Both the position numbers and the translations under genes were made by a program. From Oscillospiraceae bacterium (lineage in GTDB: Bacteria > Bacillota > Clostridia > Oscillospirales > Ruminococcaceae), in assembly GCA_022793675.1 (NCBI GenBank), contig JAAWDH010000041.1, forward strand, positions 124,001 through 188,000: a DNA stretch of 64,000 bases. The letters are read 5' to 3'. Positions 51,120 through 60,007 of this stretch are shown piece after piece. Positions within the stretch are counted from its first letter, which is position 1; every line of letters starts with the position of its first letter. The notes under the pieces were generated by a model that was not told the origin of the DNA, searched no databases, and was given only the letters and a program-made list of their open reading frames with translations.

Positions 51120-51653
51120 TTACAGAAGCTCGCCGTCAGCGTTATAAAACGTATTACAATAACGCACGGTCCCGGTGATATTGCCGCGGGCCTGGCTGTC
51201 CAAAAAGCGGATTTGCAGGTATTCGTTTTCCGGATGCCCCGGCACAAGCATAATCCCCAACGGCAACGCCGGCTCAAAGCCAAACCTTGCGTAATAGCCG
51301 CCGCCCAGCACCAAAACCCAAGGGAAAGCCGCACGGCGGACGCTTTCTTCGACAAGCGCTTTGCCGATACCCTGTCCCCGGCGTCCGGCCGCAACAGCCA
51401 GCGGCCCCAGCGCCAATCCCTTGCTGCCGCCAATCCAGGCGGTAGTAAGAGCGCTGTAGCCGACAATCCGGCCTTCATCCTCGGCAACTAGGCAAAGCGG
51501 CTCATGATAGCCCTCCTGGTCCATAAGCAAGCGCTCAGCAAACGTCCATTCATTATAGGCAGAGTCGCTTTCAGGGCGTTCAAAGGCTTCCCGCAGCAGG
51601 GCCGCCGCCTCTGCTAAATCTTTTGGGCGGAAAGTCCGAACCACCAGGCTCAT
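51120..51653 (-). CDS. GNAT-family N-acetyltransferase, YhbS-like
   Basis: 177 residues. Motif A is GRRGQGIGKALVEESVRRA near 89-107, followed by VLVLGGGYYARFGFEPA, typical of the YhbS-like group. Substrate unknown. Its ATG overlaps the larC stop by 4 bp, making it the last gene of the asnS-lar operon. Confidence 0.82.
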   Translation of the reverse strand: MSLVVRTFRPKDLAEAAALLREAFERPESDSAYNEWTFAERLLMDQEGYHEPLCLVAEDEGRIVGYSALTTAWIGGSKGLALGPLAVAAGRRGQGIGKALVEESVRRAAFPWVLVLGGGYYARFGFEPALPLGIMLVPGHPENEYLQIRFLDSQARGNITGTVRYCNTFYNADGELL

Positions 51654-52975
51654 CCCTCCACCGCTACCCGGACGATCTCCTCCATCACCTGCTGGATGGG
51701 GCGTCCTTGGGAATCGGCAATCGCTTTGGCGGACTCGAATTCTGCCGTTACGCGAATCTGGTCGCCGTAGACCGAGCGCTTCGCCAGCGCCTCGCCCCAG
51801 CGGGTCATCACCTTCATCGGCTCTCGGCTGCAGACAAAGCGTTCCATCTGAGTCACACGGATACCGATGGTTGAAGTGTGGGCCAGCATCACGCCGGCGA
51901 TCCGTTCCTTATCCTCCTTCCGGCAGATTACCCCAAGGGTCACCGCAGGGCGGGATTTTTTCATAATAATTGGGGTAAACCAGCAGTCCAGCGCCCCAGC
52001 CTCGAACAGCTTATCCATCGCGTAAGCCAGCGACTCGCCGGTCTGGTCGTCAATATTGGCCTCCAGCTGGCAGACGGTGTCGACGCCTCCGATCTGGGCT
52101 TCGGGTTTACTTGTAACATCCGCCCCGCCCATCCTAGCATCCTCGTAGGCGAATACCCGCAGGATGTTGGCATGGGGAAAGTCCTTTTTGCCGGCCCCAA
52201 TGCCGATTTTTTTGATCTGCCAGTTTTCCGGCGCGCCCCAGCCGTCGGCCAGCACTCCAGCAATCGCAGCGCCGGTGGGAGTCACCATTTCCCCGGAAAT
52301 ATCGGTAATTTTCATTGGGATACCCCGGTCTGCCGCCAGGTTGACCACCGCCGACACCGGCACTGGGATGACGCCGTGCTGGCAGCGGACACTGCCGACG
52401 CCTTCCGACAGCGGCGAGAAACGCACCGACTCGGGTTTCAGGCTGTCAATGCAGATGGCGGTCCCGACAATGTCGACTATTGAATCCACCGCCCCGACTT
52501 CATGGAAATGCACCTCATCCACTGGCAGGTTATGGGCCTTGCTTTCCGCCAGCGCCAACGCCTCGAAAATCTGCAGCGCCAACCGCTTCGCCCCCTCCGA
52601 AATACCGGAATGGCCGATAATCTCCCGAATCTCAGGCATCCCGCGATGGGCATGGCTGCGGGAATGCTCATGGCTATGTCCAGGCTCGTGGGGGTGGCTG
52701 TGGTCGTGGGGATGGTCGTGATCGTGAGGATGACTGTGATCATGGGGATGTTCATGGGCGCAGCTGTGCTCATGCGCGCCGTCCTCCAAATGCACATCAA
52801 AATCGCAGGCATCGACGCCGCACTTGGACGCCCGGCCGATATGGAGATGGTAGCCTGGCAAATGGAGGCTGCGAAGCCCCTGCTCCAGCTGCTCCCGGTC
52901 CGCCCCCAAGTCGAGAAGGGCCGCCACTGTCATATCGCCGCTAATGCCGGAGTTGCATTCAAAATACAGTTTCAT
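51650..52975 (-). CDS. larC: Nickel-pincer cofactor nickel insertase LarC
   Basis: 441 residues in one uninterrupted frame. LarC inserts nickel into the pincer nucleotide with CTP. N-terminal YFECNSGISGDMTVAALLDL and HFHEVGAVDSIVDIVG (as VHFHEVGAVDS near 151) are signatures. Residues 68-110 contain 19 histidines in His-Asp/His-Ser/His-Pro repeats, a likely nickel reservoir. In Lactobacillus plantarum larC is split and joined by frameshifting; here it is intact. The ATG at 52975 has GAGG 10 bp upstream. Confidence 0.93.
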   Translation of the reverse strand: MKLYFECNSGISGDMTVAALLDLGADREQLEQGLRSLHLPGYHLHIGRASKCGVDACDFDVHLEDGAHEHSCAHEHPHDHSHPHDHDHPHDHSHPHEPGHSHEHSRSHAHRGMPEIREIIGHSGISEGAKRLALQIFEALALAESKAHNLPVDEVHFHEVGAVDSIVDIVGTAICIDSLKPESVRFSPLSEGVGSVRCQHGVIPVPVSAVVNLAADRGIPMKITDISGEMVTPTGAAIAGVLADGWGAPENWQIKKIGIGAGKKDFPHANILRVFAYEDARMGGADVTSKPEAQIGGVDTVCQLEANIDDQTGESLAYAMDKLFEAGALDCWFTPIIMKKSRPAVTLGVICRKEDKERIAGVMLAHTSTIGIRVTQMERFVCSREPMKVMTRWGEALAKRSVYGDQIRVTAEFESAKAIADSQGRPIQQVMEEIVRVAVEG

Positions 52976-53002
52976 CAATTGAAAACCTCATTTCTTTGTC
53001 GT

Positions 53003-53761
53003 TCACTTGTCCCGATGAATCGCCCGGCAGATCTGCGCCGCCGAATAGCCCGCGCCGAAGCCGTTGTCAATGTTGACCACCGTAATGCCTTCTGCGCAGG
53101 AATTAAGCATCGTCAGCAGCGAAGCAAGCCCCCCAAAGGACGCGCCATACCCCACCGAAGTCGGCACCGCAATGACAGGGCTGTCCAAAAGGCCCGCCGC
53201 CACCGACGGCAGTGCCCCTTCCATGCCGGCTGCTGCTACCACTACGTCGCAGCGGCGCACCTCGTCTATGACCGAAAAAAGCCGGTGGATCCCGGCAATC
53301 CCCACATCAAAAAAGCGGTAGACCTCCGCGCCGAAAAATTCTGCCGTCAGCGCCGCTTCCTCCGCTACTGGCAGGTCGGCCGTCCCGCCGGTCATCACCG
53401 CCACCCGGCCCTTCTTTTCAGCGCCCGCCTTCCCTGTCCAGATAATCCGTGCCGTTCTGCTGTACTGCGCTTCAGGCGATTTTTCCAGCACCGCCTGGTA
53501 CTGGGCCTCGCTGGCACGAGTGCCGAAAGCGCAGGCGTCATGGGCGGTAAACCGGGCGAAAATCTCCGCTACCTGGGCTTCGGTTTTGCCTTGGCAGAAA
53601 ATCACCTCGGGAAAACCTTTGCGCCGCCGCCGGCCATGGTCCAGCCGGGCAAACCCCAGCTCCTCGGTCTCGTCCGCCGCCGCCAGAAGCCCCTTGACTT
53701 CTTCGACGGAAAGCCTGCCCTCAGACAGCCCGCGCAGCACCTCTTCCATCCTGTCCATCAT
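53003..53761 (-). CDS. larB: Nickel-pincer cofactor carboxylase LarB
   Basis: 252 residues. Carboxylates and hydrolyses nicotinic acid adenine dinucleotide to the dicarboxylated nucleotide used by LarE. The C-terminal two thirds are PurE-like: VAVMTGGTADLPVAEEAAL near 118, AAGMEGALPSVAAGL near 176 and PTSVGYGASFGGL near 203. ATGs at 53761 and 53758 overlap the stop codon of the upstream hydrolase. larC follows after 27 bp. Confidence 0.94.
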   Translation of the reverse strand: MMDRMEEVLRGLSEGRLSVEEVKGLLAAADETEELGFARLDHGRRRRKGFPEVIFCQGKTEAQVAEIFARFTAHDACAFGTRASEAQYQAVLEKSPEAQYSRTARIIWTGKAGAEKKGRVAVMTGGTADLPVAEEAALTAEFFGAEVYRFFDVGIAGIHRLFSVIDEVRRCDVVVAAAGMEGALPSVAAGLLDSPVIAVPTSVGYGASFGGLASLLTMLNSCAEGITVVNIDNGFGAGYSAAQICRAIHRDK

Positions 53762-54390
53762 CCGCCGCTCCCTTCATCCAGTCTGGGTTGTGTTATCATT
53801 TTTTGGAGCCATCCTCGCAGGAAAGCGAGCTGCTCCTCTGTATGGAACCAATGCTCCCCACCCGCCATGACAGCCAAAGCGGCATGATGGCTTTGGGCAA
53901 AGCTTTCTACTATATCCCGCGCAATCAGCTGGTCATGCTCCGCATAAAGAATGCTGGTAGGCACGTCCCAGCAGATAGGGTTTTCCCGGACAAAGCAGAG
54001 ATAATCCCAGGAAAGCGTTTCACCGAAATCCGTCGGGATCTCCCCTTTTTCGCGAAGCTCGTCTTCGGTCGCCTGCGCCCAGCCCATCATGTCCAAAATC
54101 AGCCGCTCCATATCCAGCACCGGCGATATAAAAAAGGCCCGCTCAATTTCACAGCCCTGCAGCGCCAACATCGTAAAATACGCGCCAATGCTGTTGGCGA
54201 TAACAGATACTGAGCTATACTCCCGCCGCAGCGCCCCATAGGCAGCCTGAAGCTGCGGCCGGACAACCCAAGGGTATTCACCCTGGTACGCCGCGCCGAC
54301 TACCTCAAAACCATGGCAGGCTTCTTTATATTGCTCGGCTTCAAGGCTGCTGCCGCCCTTCCCATGGACATAAAGTATCGCTTTTTTCAT
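53758..54390 (-). CDS. Alpha/beta-hydrolase in the lar operon
   Basis: 210 residues. ILYVHGKGGSS near 5-15 forms the oxyanion loop, ANSIGA near 65 is the nucleophile elbow (Ser67, with Asn in place of the usual first Gly), then YAEHDQLI holds the acid (near 149) and GGEHWFH the His (near 178). Function unknown. It overlaps larE and larB by 4 bp at both ends, so all three are translationally coupled. Confidence 0.85.
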   Translation of the reverse strand: MKKAILYVHGKGGSSLEAEQYKEACHGFEVVGAAYQGEYPWVVRPQLQAAYGALRREYSSVSVIANSIGAYFTMLALQGCEIERAFFISPVLDMERLILDMMGWAQATEDELREKGEIPTDFGETLSWDYLCFVRENPICWDVPTSILYAEHDQLIARDIVESFAQSHHAALAVMAGGEHWFHTEEQLAFLRGWLQKMITQPRLDEGSGG

Positions 54391-55208
54391 AGCCCCTTCT
54401 TCAGCGTCCTCGCTGTCAGCCCCGCCGCCTGGTCATAGCTGCCGCTGCGGAAGCCCTTCATATCTAATGTCACAAATGCAAAGCCCAGCGCTGCAAGCCC
54501 TTCCGAAAGTTTTGCGTGCAGGGCTGCCGCTTGGGGAATTTCCGTCCTTGGCACTTCAATGCGGCAAAGATCTCCTTGGCTGCGCAGCCGGCAGACTGGG
54601 AAACCCAATCCCTTTAAAAAGGCTTCGCCGGCCTCAATCCGCGCGAGCTTTTCCGGCGTGATGCGTTCGCCATACGGCAAACGGGTCGCCATGCAGGGCG
54701 AGGCCGGCTTGGAGGCCGTTTTCAGCCCCAGCTCCGCCGCCATCTGCCTAACCTCTTTCTTATAGATGCCGCACACCGCCAAGGGGCTTACCACCCCCAG
54801 TTCGGACAACGCCCGCAGCCCTGGCCGGTACTCCAGCAAATCGCCGGCGTTGGTACCGTCCATCGGCACGCCTAACCCTTCTTTTTCAGCTGCTGCCGCC
54901 AGCGTCTCAAAAAGTTGGCGCTTACAATAATAACAGCGGTCAGGGGGATTGGCCAGCACCTTTTCATTGGCCAGCTCGTCCACCTGGATAATACGGTGGG
55001 GGATTCGATATTCCGCTGCCAGTGCGGCGGCGCACGCCATATCCCCAGCGGGATGGAGCACCGTTTGGAAGGTCAGCGCAGTCACCGGGATTTTTTCCCT
55101 TGCCAGCAGCGCCAGCAGCAAAGCGCTGTCCACCCCGCCCGAAAAGGCGAGGCAGACCCCGCTGCCGCGGTATTGCCCAAGGAATTCAAGCAGCGCTTTG
55201 TTCAGCAA
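54387..55208 (-). CDS. larE: Sulfur transferase LarE
   Basis: 273 residues. ATP-pyrophosphatase: AFSGGVDSALLLAL with the PP-loop SGGVDS at 23-28. LarE adds sulfur atoms to the pincer nucleotide. C172 in SPCMATRLPYG matches the sacrificial cysteine of L. plantarum LarE; C92 and C95 in RCYYCK add a CxxC, the pattern of LarE proteins thought to carry a [4Fe-4S] cluster. TTG at 55208 is the start, with GGAGG 6 bp before it; no ATG fits. It begins 13 bp after asnS. Confidence 0.93.
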   Translation of the reverse strand: MLNKALLEFLGQYRGSGVCLAFSGGVDSALLLALLAREKIPVTALTFQTVLHPAGDMACAAALAAEYRIPHRIIQVDELANEKVLANPPDRCYYCKRQLFETLAAAAEKEGLGVPMDGTNAGDLLEYRPGLRALSELGVVSPLAVCGIYKKEVRQMAAELGLKTASKPASPCMATRLPYGERITPEKLARIEAGEAFLKGLGFPVCRLRSQGDLCRIEVPRTEIPQAAALHAKLSEGLAALGFAFVTLDMKGFRSGSYDQAAGLTARTLKKGL

Positions 55209-55221
55209 AATAAGCCTCCAA

Positions 55222-56613
55222 TCAATAGGCCTGCCCAGCCGTGCGGGGGAAGGGCAGCACATCGCGGATGTTCTGCACGCCGGTCATATACATGACCAGC
55301 CGCTCGAAGCCCAACCCGAAGCCGGCGTGCTTGGCGCCGCCGTAACGGCGCAGGTCCAGGTACCAGCCGTAATCGTCGGGGTTAAGCTTGAAGGCCTCCA
55401 TCGCTTTAAGCAGCATATCCAGCCGTTCTTCACGCTGGCTGCCGCCGACAAGCTCGCCGATGCCGGGCACCAGCAGGTCGACGGCGGCGACGGTCTTGCC
55501 GTCATCGTTCAGCCGCATATAAAACGCTTTGATTTCCTTGGGATAATCGGTAACAAAAACCGGTTTTTTGAAAACTTCTTCAGTCAGGTAGCGTTCGTGC
55601 TCTGTCTGCAAGTCGCAGCCCCAGTAGACGCGGTACTCGAACCGGTCGTTATGTTCTTCCAGCAGCTTGACCGCTTCGGTGTAGGTCACATGGGCAAAAT
55701 CGGCGCTGTAAAGCCCTTCCAGCCGCTCGATTAACCCCTTATCATAGAAATTGTTGAAGAAAGCCATCTCATCCGGACAGGTGTCAAGTACATAGCGGAT
55801 GACATATTTCATCATGGCCTGGATGGTTTCCATATCGTCCTGGAGATCGGCAAAAGCCATTTCCGGCTCGACCATCCAGAACTCAGCGGCATGGCGGGTG
55901 GTAAAGGATTTTTCCGCGCGGAAGGTGGGGCCGAAAGTGTAGACCTTACCGAAAGCCATCGCCATTGCTTCCGCCTCAAGCTGGCCGGAAACCGTCAGGT
56001 TTGCAGCTTTGCCGAAAAAGTCCTCGTTATAGTTGACGCTGCCGTCCTCGTTTTTGGGAACGTTCTCCATATCCAGCGTTGTAACCCGGAACATTTCGCC
56101 CGCGCCCTCGCAGTCGCTCGCCGTAATCAGCGGGGTGTGCGCATAGACAAACCCGTTTTCGTTGAAGAAACGGTGGAGCGCGTAGGCAATCACCGACCGC
56201 ACCCGGAAAACAGCGCTGAAGGTGTTGGTACGGGGCCGCAGATAGGCCATCCCGCGCAGGTACTCCATGGTATGGCGTTTCTTTTGCAGCGGATAGTCGG
56301 GGGCAGACGCGCCTTCCAACTCAATCTGGGAAGCATGGATTTCATAAGGCTGCTTAGCCTCGGGCGTGACGACAACCGTACCGGTGACAACCACAGCCGC
56401 CCCGACGCCAAAATGGGTGACTTCTTTATAATTATCCAATTTATCCGCCTCGAACACGACCTGCACGCTTTTAAAGCAGCTGCCGTCGCCCAGCTCGATA
56501 AAACCGATGGACTTGCTGTCACGGATGGTTTTGACCCATCCGCAGACAGTGACCTCTTCGCCGGCCTTTTGGGTAAAGGACTGGTGAAGCTGTGCAATTT
56601 CTGTACGTTTCAT
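55222..56613 (-). CDS. asnS: Asparaginyl-tRNA synthetase
   Basis: 463 residues, class IIb. An N-terminal OB-fold anticodon-binding domain (about 1-110, [18 protein letters not shown]), then the catalytic core with [21 protein letters not shown] (split: [15 protein letters not shown], near 222) and the motif 3 [15 protein letters not shown] near 434. The ATG at 56613 matches family starts; the longer frame to 56739 is rejected. First gene of an operon with the lar genes. Confidence 0.96.
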   Translation of the reverse strand: MKRTEIAQLHQSFTQKAGEEVTVCGWVKTIRDSKSIGFIELGDGSCFKSVQVVFEADKLDNYKEVTHFGVGAAVVVTGTVVVTPEAKQPYEIHASQIELEGASAPDYPLQKKRHTMEYLRGMAYLRPRTNTFSAVFRVRSVIAYALHRFFNENGFVYAHTPLITASDCEGAGEMFRVTTLDMENVPKNEDGSVNYNEDFFGKAANLTVSGQLEAEAMAMAFGKVYTFGPTFRAEKSFTTRHAAEFWMVEPEMAFADLQDDMETIQAMMKYVIRYVLDTCPDEMAFFNNFYDKGLIERLEGLYSADFAHVTYTEAVKLLEEHNDRFEYRVYWGCDLQTEHERYLTEEVFKKPVFVTDYPKEIKAFYMRLNDDGKTVAAVDLLVPGIGELVGGSQREERLDMLLKAMEAFKLNPDDYGWYLDLRRYGGAKHAGFGLGFERLVMYMTGVQNIRDVLPFPRTAGQAY

Positions 56614-56680
56614 TGGAAAATCCAACCTTTCTTTATGGGGCTTCGGACGCCCCCGTTTCAGCTGAAAATAAATTTTTTCT

Positions 56681-56709
56681 ATTATAACAAAAATTCCCCC
56701 TGCTGTCAA
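56681..56709 (-). promoter_or_regulatory. Promoter of the asnS-lar operon
   Basis: Minus strand TTGACA (56704-56709), 17-bp spacer, TATAAT (56681-56686), both perfect. Leader of about 60 nt, without T-box features. Confidence 0.85.
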
Positions 56710-56725
56710 TCCCCCGTAAGAACTA

Positions 56726-56840
56726 CAGGGCAACAGCATTTAGAGATCTGAAAGAATACGAGTCGCTTTTGAAAAAGCTCCGCAAAACTTTTAATCGCCA
56801 AGATACCCATTCACCCTCAAAAACCGCCTACTGCGTCTAC
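56726..56840 (+). repeat. Interspersed intergenic repeat, short form with long left arm
   Basis: CAGGGCAACAGCATTTAGAG, then TACGAGTCGCTTTTGAAAAA, GCTCCGCAAAACTTTTAATC, GCCAAGATACCCATTCACCC and CTACTGCGTCTAC. The right end contains the stop codon of the small gene at 56837-57079. Confidence 0.85.
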
Positions 56841-57079
56841 AGCCGCTCCCAAACCGTGCCATAGCGCCCTGCCTCTGCTTCCGCCTCTGCCAACGACGGA
56901 AAAAAGCGCCCGGCTTGCCCGCCGTACCAGAGCCGCCACCATGTCCCAGGCAGGTCTTCCTGCACTTCCGGCGGGTCTTCCTCATCGCCGGAACCAAAAC
57001 GGATACTTTCCCGGCAGATAACCACTTCCACCCGCCTGCACCCGCCGTAAAGGAAATACCCCTTCTTAATAATGTTCAT
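56837..57079 (-). CDS. Small conserved-looking protein, unknown function
   Basis: 80 residues from the ATG at 57079. Has a beta-rich start (IIKKGYFLYGGCRRVEVVI), an acidic stretch (GSGDEEDPPEVQEDLPG) and two Trp-rich segments (TWWRLWYGG). No family recognised. It overlaps the 3' end of the HI0933 flavoprotein gene by 14 bp, and its TAG stop lies in the end of an intergenic repeat, so the C-terminus may have been set by the repeat insertion. Ribosome binding site weak (GGTGATTGGG). Confidence 0.5.
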   Translation of the reverse strand: MNIIKKGYFLYGGCRRVEVVICRESIRFGSGDEEDPPEVQEDLPGTWWRLWYGGQAGRFFPSLAEAEAEAGRYGTVWERL

Positions 57080-58328
57080 GCCCAATCACCCGCATGGCGG
57101 CGCTTTCCCCGGCAAGCCTCCCCGACGACCAGGCCCATTGGAGGTTGAAGCCGCCGCAGTCGCCGTCAACGTCCAACACCTCGCCGCAGGCATACAAGCC
57201 CGGACAGCGTTTTGATTCCAGGCTGGCGGCGCTGAATTCGCAGACTGCCGCCCCCCCGGCGGTCACCTGGGCGTTTTTCATACCGTTATGGCCTGTTACG
57301 GCCAGCCGCCAGCGCTTAAGCTGGGCTGCCAGCGCCGCAATCTCCTTCTTGCCCAAGCTTCCAGCCTCCCGGGAAAGCGGCCCCGCCCCAGCGGCTTTCA
57401 GCGCGCATTGCCCTACCCGTTTGGGCAAAAATCCCACCAAAAAATCTTCCAGACGCTTTTCCGGCCGGGAGCCTGCCCGTCGGGCGAGGAACTTTACCAG
57501 CTCCGCCTCAGAAAATTCCTCTGCTAAATCCAATAGAACCGCCGCCTGCTCCCCGGCGGCCATCCGGCGCACCGCTTCGCCTGACAGCTCCATCACCGCT
57601 AAGCCGGAAAGGCCGTAATCGGTGAAAAGGATTTCGCCGGAAGCGCGCGCCCCTGTGCCGGCAAGGCTGACGCCGCCCTTCGCTTTCAAGCCCGAAAGAC
57701 CTTTGATGCTGGACGTATCCGTTTTCAGCTGTACAATCGCCGGCAGCCGCGGCGTTACCCGATGCCCCAGCCCCGTCAGCAGCCGGTATCCGCCGTCGCC
57801 GCCCCCCAGGGACGGCGACGCTTCCCCACCAGCGGCAACGATAACCGCCTGGGCGGCAAAACGCTGCCCCTCCGCATTAACAAGCAAAAAGCTGCCGCCT
57901 TTGAAAGTAATGGAAACAATTTCCTGGCCGCAAAGCGTCTCTGCGCCCAACCGCTCGGCCTCTATCCGCAGTACGTCCAGCACCGCCGCCGCCTGCTGGG
58001 AACGAGGATAAAGCCGCCCTTCTCCGTCCTCCACGACAGGCAGACCGATGCCGTCAAAAAAATCGAGTGTATTTTCCACTGAGAACCGCGCCAGTACTTT
58101 CTCGACAAACCCCCGTCCGCCACCATGATAGCGATCCGGCGACGCAAAACGGTTGGAGAGGTTGCAGCGGCCGTTGCCAGTAGCCAGCAGCTTGCGCCCC
58201 ACCCGCTGGCCCCGCTCAAAAATAACCGTTTTTCCCAAAACCCCCGCCTGCCGCAGCCTTCCCGCGGCGGCAATAGCAGCGGCAAGCCCCGACGCTCCCC
58301 CGCCAATCACTGCAACATCAATCTTCAT
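57066..58328 (-). CDS. HI0933-family NAD(P)/FAD-dependent flavoprotein
   Basis: 420 residues. FAD-binding GGGASGLAAAIAA near 9-21, GRKLLATGNGRCNLSN near 48-63, AAGGEASPSLGGGDGGY near 164, and the C-terminal GLYACGEVLDVDGDCGGFNLQWAWSSG (seen as CGEVLDVDGDCGG near 381) are diagnostic of the YhiN/HI0933 group. Function is poorly known. The ATG at 58328 has GAGGAGGAAG upstream. It is divergent from the sulfatase gene. Confidence 0.93.
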   Translation of the reverse strand: MKIDVAVIGGGASGLAAAIAAAGRLRQAGVLGKTVIFERGQRVGRKLLATGNGRCNLSNRFASPDRYHGGGRGFVEKVLARFSVENTLDFFDGIGLPVVEDGEGRLYPRSQQAAAVLDVLRIEAERLGAETLCGQEIVSITFKGGSFLLVNAEGQRFAAQAVIVAAGGEASPSLGGGDGGYRLLTGLGHRVTPRLPAIVQLKTDTSSIKGLSGLKAKGGVSLAGTGARASGEILFTDYGLSGLAVMELSGEAVRRMAAGEQAAVLLDLAEEFSEAELVKFLARRAGSRPEKRLEDFLVGFLPKRVGQCALKAAGAGPLSREAGSLGKKEIAALAAQLKRWRLAVTGHNGMKNAQVTAGGAAVCEFSAASLESKRCPGLYACGEVLDVDGDCGGFNLQWAWSSGRLAGESAAMRVIGHEHY

Positions 58329-58362
58329 TTTCTTCCTCCTCGCTTTCATACGCCTAGTCTGC

Positions 58363-58391
58363 TTGACAAATCTGTACTGCTGCGGTATCAT
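58363..58391 (+). promoter_or_regulatory. Promoter of the sulfatase gene
   Basis: TTGACA (58363-58368), 17 bp, TATCAT (58386-58391), 38 bp before the ATG. Confidence 0.75.
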
Positions 58392-58428
58392 AAAATCAAA
58401 ATGCTGCTCAGCCAAAGGAGTTTTACCC

Positions 58429-59883
58429 ATGACCAAAAAGCCAAACATCCTCTTTATCCTCTCTGACGACCAAGGGGCTTGGGCCATGCACTGCGCCGGC
58501 ACGCCGGAGCTTGCTACCCCCAACCTTGACCGCATCGCTCAAAACGGCATCCGCTTTGACAGCTTTTTCTGCGCATCCCCCGTTTGCTCGCCTGCCAGAG
58601 CCTCACTGCTTACCGGCACAATCCCCTCCGCCCACGGCGTCCACGATTGGCTCCGCAGCGGAAACGTCGACAAGGCGCAGATGGACCGCCTGGGCATCAA
58701 AAACCCCTACGGCGGCTATGCCGATGAAGACAAGCCCATCCAATACCTGAAAGGCCAAGCAACCTACACCGATCTGCTGGCCGAAAGCGGCTACGCCTGC
58801 GCCCTTTCCGGCAAATGGCACCTAGGCGACAGCTTCACCCCCCAACATGGCTTCTCCCGCTGGTACACCATCGGCAAAGGCGGATGTTTCTATTATCACC
58901 CTGACATCATCGAAAACGGCCAGATCGAAGTCAAACACGGCCAATACGTCACCGAACTCATTACCGACCGCGCCATCGATTTTATTGACGAACTTTCCGG
59001 CGGGGAAGCCCCCTTCTACCTAAGCGTCCACTACACCGCCCCGCACTCCCCCTGGGGCGCAGACCACCACCCTAAAAAGTGGATTGACTACTACGAAAAC
59101 TGCGCCTTTGACAGTATCCCCGATATTCCCGACCACCCTGATATGACCACTGGCCCGGTCTACGGCACCCCGGCCCGCAAAGAAAACCTCCGCGGCTATT
59201 TCGCCGCCATCTCTGCTATGGACGAACAGATCGGCCGACTACTGGACCATCTGGAACAAAAAAAACTTTTAAACGATACCATTGTCATTTTCACCGCTGA
59301 CAACGGCATGAGTATGGGCCACCACGGCATATGGGGCAAAGGCAACGGCACCTTCCCGCAAAATATGTACGACACCGCCGTTAAAGTGCCTTTCCTGATT
59401 TCCTGGCCGGGGCACTTCCCAAAAGGGGCCGTCTGCCAGCAGATGGCCAGCGCCTACGACCTTTTCCCAACCCTTATCGACCTGCTGGGGCTGCCGAGCC
59501 GCGCCTGCGAGCGCCTTCCGGGCAAAAGCTTCCTTCCCTGCCTTACCGGCGAAGCCTCCGCGGACAGCGACATCGTTGTATTTGACGAATACGGTCCAGT
59601 GCGGATGATCCGTTCCCGCGAATACAAATATATCCACCGCTACCCCTATGGCTATAACGAATTCTACGATCTAAAAAACGATCCTGGCGAAGAACATAAC
59701 CTAATCAACGACCCCGCATCCCAACAGGCTATCCTCGATATGCGCCGCCGGATGGAGAAATGGTTCACCGCCTACGTCAACCCTGACCTTGACGGTACAA
59801 AGGAAGAAGTCTCCGGCTTAGGCCAGCTTTGTTCCGCCGGCATCTACGCCGAAAAACCGCTCCGGTACGCCAGAGAGGACTAA
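58429..59883 (+). CDS. Type I sulfatase, Cys-type
   Basis: 484 residues, alkaline-phosphatase superfamily. Hydrolyses a sulfate ester; substrate unknown. ILFILSDDQGAWA near 7-19 carries the two metal-binding aspartates, C53 in CSPARASLLTG is the residue turned to formylglycine (C-x-P-x-R), GKWHLG and FTADNGMSMGHHG complete the metal and sulfate site. No signal peptide, so it appears cytoplasmic and would act on imported sulfated sugars or small esters. AAAGGAG precedes the ATG at 58429. A likely maturase is at 22374-23513. Confidence 0.92.
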   Translation: MTKKPNILFILSDDQGAWAMHCAGTPELATPNLDRIAQNGIRFDSFFCASPVCSPARASLLTGTIPSAHGVHDWLRSGNVDKAQMDRLGIKNPYGGYADEDKPIQYLKGQATYTDLLAESGYACALSGKWHLGDSFTPQHGFSRWYTIGKGGCFYYHPDIIENGQIEVKHGQYVTELITDRAIDFIDELSGGEAPFYLSVHYTAPHSPWGADHHPKKWIDYYENCAFDSIPDIPDHPDMTTGPVYGTPARKENLRGYFAAISAMDEQIGRLLDHLEQKKLLNDTIVIFTADNGMSMGHHGIWGKGNGTFPQNMYDTAVKVPFLISWPGHFPKGAVCQQMASAYDLFPTLIDLLGLPSRACERLPGKSFLPCLTGEASADSDIVVFDEYGPVRMIRSREYKYIHRYPYGYNEFYDLKNDPGEEHNLINDPASQQAILDMRRRMEKWFTAYVNPDLDGTKEEVSGLGQLCSAGIYAEKPLRYARED

Positions 59884-59896
59884 CTCTAAACACGCT

Positions 59897-59984
59897 TCGA
59901 CGCAGTAGAACTCTATGGCATCGCTCACAAGTACCCTAGCGATTAAAAGTCTTTGCGGAGCTTTCTTCAGAAAGCGACCCGTAC
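59897..59984 (-). repeat. Interspersed intergenic repeat, reversed copy
   Basis: Read on the minus strand, GTACGGGTCGCTTTCTGAAG, AAAGCTCCGCAAAGACTTTT, AATCGCTAGGGTAC and finally CTACTGCGTCGA. It ends 23 bp before the gluQ start and 14 bp after the sulfatase stop. Confidence 0.85.
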
Positions 59985-60007
59985 CTCTCGTACTCCCAAA
60001 GAAAGCG

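Noticed and set aside
56614-56709. T-box riboswitch before asnS
   Set aside because: The leader is only about 60 nt and lacks the conserved AGGGTGG-ACCGCG antiterminator box.
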